From: Spectribacter acetivorans
Lineage (GTDB): Bacteria > Pseudomonadota > Gammaproteobacteria > Nevskiales > Salinisphaeraceae
DNA: 64,000 bases
Assembly (NCBI RefSeq): GCF_031846305.1
Contig: NZ_JAVRHY010000001.1
Coordinates: 310,001 to 374,000 of the forward strand
Reading direction: 5' to 3'
Shown piece by piece: positions 1-7,817 of this stretch (the first letter of the stretch is position 1; the number at the start of each line of letters is the position of its first letter). The notes below the pieces were generated by a model. That model saw nothing but the letters and a program-made list of their open reading frames with translations, was not told where the DNA came from and made no database searches. A program made the position numbers and the translations under genes.

Positions 1-1
1 C

Positions 2-1636
2 GTCGGCTGGCTGGACCTGGCGGTGGAGCCGTTGCTGCTGCTGGTGCCGCTGTTGCTGGTGGCGCGAGCGTTCTCGCACACGGTGCAGTACATCGAGCGG
101 TTCTACGAAATCCTGTCCGTGGTCAAGGACAAGGACAAGGCCGGGGAGATCGCCCTGCGTGTGATGATGGGGCCGGGCACGCTGGGCATCATTACCGACG
201 CGGCGGCGATTCTGCTGATCATCATCGCACCGGTGCCGGCGATGCAGCGGTTCGCGCTGTTCTGCGGCTTCTGGGCTATGATCCTGATCCCGACCTCGCT
301 GTTCCTGGCGCCGCTGATCCTGTCGGCATTGCCGCTGCCGCGGAATCTCAACGACATCGTGGACCGCGATGGCGGCGGGGGTGGCATTCACCGCGCCATG
401 GCCAAGTTCCTCGGCGGGACCGCGTCTTTGACCTACGGCAAGAAGGCGATTCCGACCGGCATCGTGCTGGCCATCTTCGGTGCCGCCGCGGCCACCATCG
501 GCTGGCAGATCAAGGTGGGCAACCCGGTCGAGGGCAGCTCGCTGCTGTGGCAGGACTCCGAGTTCAACGTTGCGGTACGGCAGATCAACAACTTCTTCCC
601 GGGCGTGAACACGCTCGAGATCGTGCTCGAATCCAAGGAGGCCGGTGAAGGCAGCCTGGAGCGCACCGCCCGCAAGTCCGACGCCGTACATACCATGCTG
701 GCGCTGCAGGACTACATGGAACGGGCGCCGGATGCGCCGCGGGCGACGCTGTCGTTCGCGGACTATCTCGGCGCATCCGTGCGCCTCTACAACGGCGGTG
801 ACCCGCGCTGGGTGCCGCTGGGTTTCGAGGATTCCGACACCCAGGCGGCGGCGTCCGCGTCCATGATGGGGTCCGGGCCCAAGGCCTTCTCCCACGTGGT
901 GGACATGAAGCAGCAGAACGCGACGGTGTCGTTCTGGTACAAGGACAACAAGCAGGAAACCGTGGACGACGCGCTGCGCCACGCGCGTGAGGCGGTCGAG
1001 AAGGTTGGCGTCGAGCACGAGAACTTCATCGTGCGGCTGGGCTCCGGCACCATCGCGCTGCAGCAGGCGGTCAACGACACGGTCGAGGCCAACTACTGGG
1101 AAATCGTGCTGTTTCTCAACCTGATGATGTTCGTGCTGGCGTCTTTCGCCTTCAAGTCGTTCATCGCGGCGCTGATCCTGCTGGTGCCGGTGAATATGTC
1201 CAACTTCGTGATCGTGGCGTCCATGTCACTGATGGGCGTGGGCCTGGACATCAACTCGGTGCTGGTGGCCGCGGTAGGCGTTGGCGTGGGCATCGACTAC
1301 GGCATCTATCTGCTCGCCCGCATCGTCGAGGAATACGACAACCAGGAAGGTGACTTCGGTCGCATCATCCACGAAGCGGTGACCACCACCGGTCGCGCGA
1401 TCGCCTTCACCGCGACCATCATGCTCATCGGCATCATGCCGTGGTATTTCCTGTCCGGCCTGAAGTTCCTGGCCGACATGGGTCTGCTGCTGGGTCTGGT
1501 GATGCTGATCAACATGATGATGTCGCTGCTGGTGCTGCCGCTGCTGATCTGGTTCATCAAGCCCAAGTTCGTGCAGCGCAACGACCTGATCGTGTGCGAA
1601 CACGTCGATCTGAGCCGTTACCAGCAGGAGGGCTAG
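2..1636 (+). CDS. MMPL/RND-family transporter, C-terminal part (5' end outside window)
   Basis: The reading frame is open from the first bases of the window, so this is the C-terminal ~545 residues of a longer protein; an internal GTG at 23 is not the real start. It is an inner-membrane export protein of the RND superfamily, MMPL-like (hydrophobe/lipid exporter) branch. Visible are clustered hydrophobic segments near the N-terminus of the fragment, a soluble periplasmic portion of roughly 200 residues, then a second membrane bundle containing the Gly-rich GVGVGIDYGIYLLARIVEEY helix typical of these transporters. The stop is one base before an upstream ATG of the next frame, and the YCF48-like gene follows closely. 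With the DUF1302 and DUF1329 genes it probably forms a trans-envelope system for a hydrophobic compound; the substrate cannot be read from the sequence. Confidence 0.9.
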   Translation, partial: VGWLDLAVEPLLLLVPLLLVARAFSHTVQYIERFYEILSVVKDKDKAGEIALRVMMGPGTLGIITDAAAILLIIIAPVPAMQRFALFCGFWAMILIPTSLFLAPLILSALPLPRNLNDIVDRDGGGGGIHRAMAKFLGGTASLTYGKKAIPTGIVLAIFGAAAATIGWQIKVGNPVEGSSLLWQDSEFNVAVRQINNFFPGVNTLEIVLESKEAGEGSLERTARKSDAVHTMLALQDYMERAPDAPRATLSFADYLGASVRLYNGGDPRWVPLGFEDSDTQAAASASMMGSGPKAFSHVVDMKQQNATVSFWYKDNKQETVDDALRHAREAVEKVGVEHENFIVRLGSGTIALQQAVNDTVEANYWEIVLFLNLMMFVLASFAFKSFIAALILLVPVNMSNFVIVASMSLMGVGLDINSVLVAAVGVGVGIDYGIYLLARIVEEYDNQEGDFGRIIHEAVTTTGRAIAFTATIMLIGIMPWYFLSGLKFLADMGLLLGLVMLINMMMSLLVLPLLIWFIKPKFVQRNDLIVCEHVDLSRYQQEG

Positions 1637-1718
1637 CATGCGCCGAACACGGCAGGTTACGGCAGACAGGCACGCGGCACCCACGCCGCGGCGAGTTCAT
1701 CGAACGGAGAACAGGGGT

Positions 1719-2690
1719 ATGGGATTGGCAAGGCTGGCGCGGACCACGGGGATGCTGGTGGCACTGATCGCGGGCACCGCCGCTGCGGCGGAATCGGGCC
1801 CGGATGTGACCACGATCACTACCGGTACGGCCCATCGCGATCTGTTCGCGGTGGCAGTGGGCGAAGGCGGCGTGGGAGTCGCGGTTGGCGATCGCGGTTC
1901 GCTGGTGGTCAGCAGCGACGGCGGCCAGACCTGGGAACGCCAGGATTACGACACCCGGCGTGCCTTCCTCGACGTCACCATGGTCGGTGATCGGCAGGTG
2001 GCTGTCGGTCAGGACGGTGTGATCATCTGGCGCGATGGTGACGGCGAGTGGACCGAGGTCGAGCCGCTTACGGAAGAGCGTCTGCTCGGTGTCAGCATCA
2101 ATCGCGACGGCTTCGGCGTGGCGGTCGGCACTTTCGGTGCCATGCTCATGACCGAAGATGGCGGCGAAAGCTGGGCCAACGTCGACTTCGACATTACCCA
2201 GGTAACCGAGGGCGGCTATCAGGCCCACATCAACGACGTCACCGTTACCGACGACGGCACGGCCCTGGCGGTGGGCGAATTCGGCCTGGTGCTGCGCTCC
2301 ACTGGTGATGCGCGTGACTGGGAGGTGGTGCGGCGCGGGGAGAGTTCGCTATTCTCCATCCAGATGCGCGCTGACGGAACCGGTTATGCCGTGGGACAGG
2401 AGGGCACCGTGGCCCGAAGCACGGACGGGGGTGAAACCTGGACCGATCTGTCCACCGGTGTGGATGCCAATCTGCTCGGCGTACACGCCGACGACAGCGG
2501 CCAGATCGTGGCGCCCGGCATGCGGCACATGATCTACAGCAACGACGATGGCGAAACCTGGCAGCAGGTGACCGCCGGTGACGTGAACGAGAACTGGTAC
2601 ATGGGTGCCACGGTGGCCGGTGACGGCTCGGTGCTGGCCGTTGGTCACACCGGTCGGATCATCCGGATCGGCGGGGCACGGACAAACTAG
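1719..2690 (+). CDS. exported YCF48-like / Asp-box (BNR) repeat protein
   Basis: A protein of 323 residues with a signal peptide ending near TAAAA and then a beta-propeller-like repeat region. At least four Asp-box motifs are visible (SSDGGQTWER, TEDGGESWAN, STDGGETWTD, SNDDGETWQQ), as in the YCF48/Hcf136 photosystem assembly-factor superfamily; in non-photosynthetic bacteria these proteins commonly sit beside MMPL and DUF1302/DUF1329 genes. The frame is open to an ATG at 1638, but I chose the ATG at 1719 because a GGAGA lies 8 bases upstream and the signal peptide begins there. It follows the MMPL gene closely and is probably co-transcribed. A periplasmic scaffold or assembly role for the transporter is inference. 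Confidence 0.85.
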   Translation: MGLARLARTTGMLVALIAGTAAAAESGPDVTTITTGTAHRDLFAVAVGEGGVGVAVGDRGSLVVSSDGGQTWERQDYDTRRAFLDVTMVGDRQVAVGQDGVIIWRDGDGEWTEVEPLTEERLLGVSINRDGFGVAVGTFGAMLMTEDGGESWANVDFDITQVTEGGYQAHINDVTVTDDGTALAVGEFGLVLRSTGDARDWEVVRRGESSLFSIQMRADGTGYAVGQEGTVARSTDGGETWTDLSTGVDANLLGVHADDSGQIVAPGMRHMIYSNDDGETWQQVTAGDVNENWYMGATVAGDGSVLAVGHTGRIIRIGGARTN

Positions 2691-2724
2691 GCGCTGCAGG
2701 CAGTCGCGAACAGCCTCCGAAGGC

Positions 2725-2752
2725 TTGGCAGGCGGCGCCGGCGGTGTATATT
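2725..2752 (+). promoter_or_regulatory. sigma70-like promoter for the DUF1302 gene
   Basis: A -35 TTGGCA (2725-2730) and a -10 TATATT (2747-2752) are separated by 16 bp; each hexamer matches five of six consensus bases. It lies in the 103-bp gap after the YCF48-like gene, about 40 bp before the DUF1302 start, so the barrel gene can be transcribed separately from the transporter. Confidence 0.6.
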
Positions 2753-2793
2753 GAAGCATTCAGAAAGCTAGAACTTCTCAGGAGGGGTGCGCG

Positions 2794-4872
2794 ATGAAAG
2801 GGAGAATCAGTTGGGTGGCTGCCGCGAGCGTCGCCGCCGGGACGATGCTGACGGTGCCGGTGGCACAGGCCGGCATCTTCAATGACATCATGGGAGACAT
2901 GGATCTCTCGATCGATTACGGCGGCTTTCTGCGTAACGAAACCGCATTCAAGCTGACCAGCGACGAGAATCCGTACAACCAGGCCGGCAACCTGTACAAC
3001 GGGGTGCCGACCCAGCGCAACAACGCGCCGGTCGGGGTGCCCGTCGGTATTCCGGATACGGTAACTCGCGCCGTGCCGCGCGAGGACAACAGCATCAACC
3101 TCGAGTATCTGCGCGGCGAGTTCAAGCTGCAGGGCGGCATTACCGACAACCTGCGCTACAAGATCAGTGTGCGCGGCATCGCCGATCCCGATCTGTACAA
3201 CAATTTCGATGTCGACGAAGTACCGGGCGCCGACCCGGTCGGCAGTCTGCAGAACAACCCTAACCTGTTCCAGTTCCGCTACGAGGACGGGCCGGTACTG
3301 TTGCCGGGCCAGGAACAGGCCATGGGCGTCAGCAACGCCCAGGATCTTGCCGACATCCAGGGCGCCGAGGGCAGCAGCCCGCTGGAGTTCGCCGGCGAGC
3401 AGTACATGATCGACTTCCCGCAGCTGTACCTGGACTACCAGAACGGCCCGCTGACCATCCGTCTGGGTAACCAGCAGATTGCCTGGGGCGACCTGCTTTT
3501 CTTCCGCATCATGGACGTGCCCAACGGGCTCGACCTGCGCCGCCACAGCCTGCTGGATTTCGTGCCGGAGGAATTCTCCGACAAGCGCGTGCCCTCGCTG
3601 GGCTTGCGCGTGTCCTACCTGATCGGCGGCTCCACGTTCCTCAAGGGCTGGGAAATCGATTCCTACGTGCAGCGGTTCCGTCCCACCATGTACGGCAACC
3701 CCAACACGCCTTACAACGTGATCCCCTCGCAGTTCACGGTGCGTGACGAGTTCAAGCAGTACGACAGCGAGTTCAACTACGGCGTGCGTCTGCGTGGCCC
3801 GGCCGGCCCGTTCGATATCACCCTGCTGGCGAACCGCCGCTATAACCATTTCGGTATTTTCCAGTGGACCGACGCCGACGTGGAGCAGGGGCTGCAGCCG
3901 GCCGGCGTCAGTGGTATCGGCGGTGGTCTTCTTACCGAGGTTGACGGCCTGTTTGGTTCGCTCGGCATCAACACCAACCTTGCCGGCAACTTCAATGGCG
4001 TGACCGTGCCGGGCACCGGTGCGCTGCTGGCCGACATCCCGTTCGAACCGGATCCCACCGGCGTGGTCTCGGGTCGGGAGTTCTCGACCTACGGTGCGCT
4101 GGCCCGGCTTGATCACTTCAATGGTCTGAACGCGGCCATTCGCGAGATGCCCGCCGCGCAGACGCTGGGCGCGATGGAAGCCTCCAGCGCGGCCGAGCAG
4201 GAACGCCAGGAAGATCTGTTCTTCGCGCTGACCGGCGGCCTTCGCGGCCACATCACCCGCGATTTCTACCGCGAGAACAACTTCGGCATGGGCATCGGCT
4301 ACCGCATCGAGGGGCCGCAGGACTCGCTGTTGTTCGACCAGATCAACGCCAGCCTGGAGATGAAGTACACCCCGGACCGACATTTCACCCCGATCACGCT
4401 GGATCCGAACGACCGCGAGATCATCGTCGAGGACGAGTACGAAATCGGCCTGGTGTTCCAGAAGTTCGTGCGCTACAGCAACACCTTCCCGGCGGCGTTC
4501 GCGATTCTGCAGTACCTGCACCGGTCGGAGTCGGATATCTTCAACCGGCATCTGTCCGGTTTCGGTGGCGACCCGTTCGCGGAGGACGCGGCAGACCGGA
4601 TTCCCCGCGGTATCGGCAGCTTCAATGCCATTGCCTTCGCGTTCCAGCAGCCGTTCGCCAACCGGGTGTGGCGCATCGATTTCGCCACGCTGTATGACGT
4701 CAAGGGCGGCATCCTGACCCAGGCCGGTCTGCGCTGGAAGCCCAGCCGCGCCTGGACCTTCCAGGCCTTCGCCACCATCGTCGAAACGATCCACGGCGAA
4801 GATACGGAGAATGCGCTTTCGACGGTGGATTTCGCCGACGAAATCACCACCCGCATCGAGTACCAGTTCTAG
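2794..4872 (+). CDS. DUF1302 family protein, probable outer-membrane barrel
   Basis: A 692-residue protein of the DUF1302 family. It has a classical Sec signal peptide (about residues 1-26, cleaved near AQAGIF). The body is rich in alternating polar and hydrophobic stretches, and the chain ends in EYQF, a C-terminal aromatic residue as in BAM-inserted outer-membrane proteins. The start is supported by AGGAGGGG eight bases upstream. Family knowledge: DUF1302 genes occur next to DUF1329, MMPL and YCF48-like genes in hydrocarbon- and steroid-using proteobacteria. An outer-membrane conduit for a hydrophobic substrate is inference. A strong intrinsic terminator follows, separating it from the DUF1329 gene. 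Confidence 0.88.
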   Translation: MKGRISWVAAASVAAGTMLTVPVAQAGIFNDIMGDMDLSIDYGGFLRNETAFKLTSDENPYNQAGNLYNGVPTQRNNAPVGVPVGIPDTVTRAVPREDNSINLEYLRGEFKLQGGITDNLRYKISVRGIADPDLYNNFDVDEVPGADPVGSLQNNPNLFQFRYEDGPVLLPGQEQAMGVSNAQDLADIQGAEGSSPLEFAGEQYMIDFPQLYLDYQNGPLTIRLGNQQIAWGDLLFFRIMDVPNGLDLRRHSLLDFVPEEFSDKRVPSLGLRVSYLIGGSTFLKGWEIDSYVQRFRPTMYGNPNTPYNVIPSQFTVRDEFKQYDSEFNYGVRLRGPAGPFDITLLANRRYNHFGIFQWTDADVEQGLQPAGVSGIGGGLLTEVDGLFGSLGINTNLAGNFNGVTVPGTGALLADIPFEPDPTGVVSGREFSTYGALARLDHFNGLNAAIREMPAAQTLGAMEASSAAEQERQEDLFFALTGGLRGHITRDFYRENNFGMGIGYRIEGPQDSLLFDQINASLEMKYTPDRHFTPITLDPNDREIIVEDEYEIGLVFQKFVRYSNTFPAAFAILQYLHRSESDIFNRHLSGFGGDPFAEDAADRIPRGIGSFNAIAFAFQQPFANRVWRIDFATLYDVKGGILTQAGLRWKPSRAWTFQAFATIVETIHGEDTENALSTVDFADEITTRIEYQF

Positions 4873-4933
4873 GCGCGACGGCCGATAACCGTTACCGGCA
4901 GGGCGATCTGCCGGGACGGGGCTGAATCCATTG

Positions 4934-4966
4934 CCGGCGGCCGGGGCTTCCCGGTCGCCGGTTTTT
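4934..4966 (+). terminator. rho-independent terminator after the DUF1302 gene
   Basis: A 12-bp stem (4934-4945 with 4950-4961, one G-T wobble) and a GCTT loop are followed directly by TTTTT (4962-4966). It lies 61 bp past the DUF1302 stop and would end or attenuate transcription before the DUF1329 gene. Confidence 0.85.
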
Positions 4967-5074
4967 CGGCCTTGCCGGATGTTCTTCCCGGTGAGTTCCG
5001 GCCTTCGCCGTTGTCCAAGCGAGGTGCCTGCCGCTTCACGGCATGCCTGACCTGGCCACGCAAGGAGGCTTGAA

Positions 5075-6448
5075 ATGCATATCCGCCGATTTGACCGCGA
5101 CTACAGCCGCCGCCGTTTCCTGGCCGGCCTGGGTGCGGCCGGCTCCGCCGGCGTGCTGGCCCCGCTGTGGTCGACGATGGCCCGCTCGGGCGAGATCAAC
5201 GAGGCCTATCCCGACGAATTGCTGTCGGTCGACGAGTACACCAAGGGCAAGGTAAGCACCGGCGATACCATCGACGCATCCAACGTCGAGCACGTCCGCG
5301 ACCTGCTGGACGAGATCAAGTACAAGCAGATTCGCGACATGGGCCGCAAGCTCAAGGTCGGCCCGACCACCACCGACATGATGCGCCTGTCCCCCTGGGA
5401 ATATCAGGAAGCCACGCTCCGGAATCAGGGCAAGGCCCAGTTCGATGATCGCGGCAACGTGGTCACCGCAGATGGCAAACCCTGGATCGGCGGCAATCCG
5501 TTTCCCGACGCCAAGACCGGCGTCGAGCTTTTCGCGGCCCTGACCCTGAGCTGGGGTCGGCATGACGCCTCGCTGTACGCGATCAAGGAATACGACATCG
5601 GTGCCGAGGGTGACCTGGAGTACGCCTACGACCTGGTGTGGGCGGAAATGGCACCGGTTGCCCGCGTTTCCATGAATCCGCGGCCGTACTGGCGGGATCA
5701 CATGGACAAGCTGCGTTTCCAGAGCGTGATCTTCACCGCGCCCAACGACATTGCCGGCACCTCGTTTCTCAACATCTGGGACTACGATCAGCACGAATTC
5801 CCGGAGCTGGTGGGCTACCTGCCCGAGTTCAAGCGGGTGCGCGAATACCCCACCAACCAGCGCTTCGAGCCGCTGGTGCCGGGCGGCACGCTGTTCCTGT
5901 CCGACGCCTGGGCGGCCGGCGACCCCATGTACACCTGGGGCAACTACAAGATCGTGGACCGCGGGCCCATGCTCACCGGCATCTCCGAAGGCTGGAACCC
6001 CGACCACCCCAACTGGGAGCACAACACCCACGGTGGCGCCAAGGGTCAGACATTCTGGGACACCACGGTGGAGCTGGTGCCCGAGGCGATTGCCGTGGAA
6101 GCCGAGCCCACGAGTTACAGTCGCGCGCCGGTGGGCAAGAAACGGGTCTGGTTCGATGCGCGCACCGGTCTGCCCATCGCGATGAATTCCTATGACCGCA
6201 AGGGCAACGTCTGGCGCAGCTTCGACGGCGCCTATGCCATCTATGACGACGGCAATGGCCGCCGTGTGATGGACGGAGAGCACCCCTACTGGTCCTGGGC
6301 ACACGTGCATTGCTACGACATCCAGACAGGGCGCATGTCCCGGCTGGAACAGGTCAGGGAAGTCGGGGCGGGTCATCACATGCAGGTCAACACCGACAGC
6401 ATGTACGACGATTATCTGACGCGTAATGCCCTGCGCCGGTTCGGCTGA
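5075..6448 (+). CDS. DUF1329 family protein, Tat-exported
   Basis: A 457-residue DUF1329 protein (a family often described as similar to outer-membrane lipoprotein-sorting proteins). The N-terminus carries a twin-arginine signal, SRRRFLAGLGAAGSAG, so export of a folded protein to the periplasm is likely. The body has the usual DUF1329 features: an IRDMGRKLK segment, conserved Trp/Tyr-rich strands and a C-terminal YSW/His-rich portion. The start is fixed by AAGGAGG six bases upstream. By family precedent it would work with the upstream DUF1302 barrel and MMPL transporter, for instance as a periplasmic carrier of a hydrophobic ligand; that role is inferred, not shown. The thiolase follows 45 bp downstream. 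Confidence 0.9.
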   Translation: MHIRRFDRDYSRRRFLAGLGAAGSAGVLAPLWSTMARSGEINEAYPDELLSVDEYTKGKVSTGDTIDASNVEHVRDLLDEIKYKQIRDMGRKLKVGPTTTDMMRLSPWEYQEATLRNQGKAQFDDRGNVVTADGKPWIGGNPFPDAKTGVELFAALTLSWGRHDASLYAIKEYDIGAEGDLEYAYDLVWAEMAPVARVSMNPRPYWRDHMDKLRFQSVIFTAPNDIAGTSFLNIWDYDQHEFPELVGYLPEFKRVREYPTNQRFEPLVPGGTLFLSDAWAAGDPMYTWGNYKIVDRGPMLTGISEGWNPDHPNWEHNTHGGAKGQTFWDTTVELVPEAIAVEAEPTSYSRAPVGKKRVWFDARTGLPIAMNSYDRKGNVWRSFDGAYAIYDDGNGRRVMDGEHPYWSWAHVHCYDIQTGRMSRLEQVREVGAGHHMQVNTDSMYDDYLTRNALRRFG

Positions 6449-6493
6449 GCCGTGCCCGCCGCCTGATCGATCCGGCGGCGCCCACTCGCCGCG

Positions 6494-7738
6494 ATGAAGC
6501 AACAGGCCTATATCGCCGGGGCGGGCATGAGCCGCTTCGGCAAGCATGCGGATCGTGACCTCAAGAGCCTTGCCGCGGAAGCGGTGCGGGCTGCGCTGGA
6601 TGATGCCGGCATGGTCGCGGGGGACCCGGAGTTTGCCTATGTGGGCACCGCCGGTGCCGGCGCGATCACCGGCCAGACCTGTGTGCCGGGTCAGGTAGTC
6701 CTCCGGGCGGCAGGTCTGGGCGGCATACCGGTGGTCAACGTGGAAAACGCCTGCGCCACCGGCGCCACCGCGTTTCATCAGGCAGCCTCGATGATCACGT
6801 TCGGGGCCTATGACGTGGTGCTGGTTCTGGGCATGGACAAGCTTCACCACCCGGATCGGCAGCGCACGATGGATCTGCTCACCGGCGCCATCGACGTGGC
6901 GGAACGGGCGTCGGTGATGGCGGACGTGACCGAGCGCATCCGAGCGGCCGGCCTGACGCCGGATACGGCTGACGCCGGGCGCACCCGGTCGCTGTTCATG
7001 GATATCTACGTGGCCTGGGCCGCGGCCCACATGCAGGCCCATGGCACCACCCGGGCGCAGTTCGCGGCGGTGTCCGCCAAGAATTCGGCCCACGGCAGCC
7101 TCAATCCCCGCGCCCAGTATCGGGACCGGCTCAGTGTCGACCAGGTGCTGGCCGCTCGCGAGGTCGCCTGGCCGTTGACCCTGCCCATGTGTTCGCCGAT
7201 CGGCGACGGGGCGGCGGCGCTGGTGCTGGTCTCGGCGCGGCGGATGCGGCAGATGCCGGACCGGAACCGCGCGGTGCGGGTGCTGGCCTCCTGCCTGGGC
7301 GGGGGTGGCGCACCTGATCGGCCGCCGCTGGCCGAACGCACGGCCACCGCGGCCTATGAGGCCGCCGGCATCGGTCCCGAGGATCTGTCCTGCGCGGAAA
7401 TCCACGACGCCTCGGCGCCGTCCGAAGTGCTCCTGTACGAGCAGCTCGGTTTCTGTGGCGCGGGGGCGGGCGGCGATTTCGTGGAAGCGGGCCACAGCGC
7501 CCTGGGCGGGCGACTGCCTGTGAATACCTCCGGCGGCCTGCTGCGCAAGGGACACCCCATTGGCGCGACCGGCTGCGCCCAGATCGTCGAGCTGACCGAT
7601 CAGCTGCGCCGCGAAGCGGGCGCGCGCCAGGTCGACGGCGCGCAACTGGGATTGGCCGAGAACGGCGGTGGTTATCTCGACGACGACAGTGCGGCCATGG
7701 TGGTCAGCCTGCTCGCCCGCGAGGCGCGGGCGGCCTGA
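6494..7738 (+). CDS. thiolase-family protein (SCP-x / lipid-transfer type), atypical active site
   Basis: A 414-residue thiolase-fold protein. The acyl-accepting nucleophile is present (Cys87 in NACATG), and so is the His354 loop (GHPIGATG). The C-terminal CxG motif of ordinary thiolases is replaced by E389-N390-GGG, and the HDCF motif of SCP2-type thiolases reads H304-D-A-S, so neither usual second catalytic cysteine is there. This pattern fits the SCP-x/Ltp-like thiolase relatives, some of which are aldolases in steroid side-chain breakdown, rather than a standard acetyl-CoA acetyltransferase. No strong ribosome-binding site is seen. It sits directly after the DUF1329 gene, which suggests that the transported compound is an acyl or steroid-like molecule; this is inference. 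Confidence 0.82.
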   Translation: MKQQAYIAGAGMSRFGKHADRDLKSLAAEAVRAALDDAGMVAGDPEFAYVGTAGAGAITGQTCVPGQVVLRAAGLGGIPVVNVENACATGATAFHQAASMITFGAYDVVLVLGMDKLHHPDRQRTMDLLTGAIDVAERASVMADVTERIRAAGLTPDTADAGRTRSLFMDIYVAWAAAHMQAHGTTRAQFAAVSAKNSAHGSLNPRAQYRDRLSVDQVLAAREVAWPLTLPMCSPIGDGAAALVLVSARRMRQMPDRNRAVRVLASCLGGGGAPDRPPLAERTATAAYEAAGIGPEDLSCAEIHDASAPSEVLLYEQLGFCGAGAGGDFVEAGHSALGGRLPVNTSGGLLRKGHPIGATGCAQIVELTDQLRREAGARQVDGAQLGLAENGGGYLDDDSAAMVVSLLAREARAA

Positions 7739-7817
7739 CCCTGTGGTCCCGGTTTCTGGCATATTGGACGCACCGCGGCGCTGCCGCGCCCCCGTCCGAC
7801 CGAACGTGAACGACAGG

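Noticed and set aside
2659..4794. 711-residue open frame antisense to the DUF1302 gene
   Set aside because: It is a high-GC shadow frame: low-complexity His/Arg/Val-rich product, no ribosome-binding site, no recognisable domain, and the opposite strand has a clear gene.
5036..7762. 908-residue open frame antisense to DUF1329 and thiolase
   Set aside because: It spans two real genes and their gap, has no domain and the composition of a GC-rich shadow.
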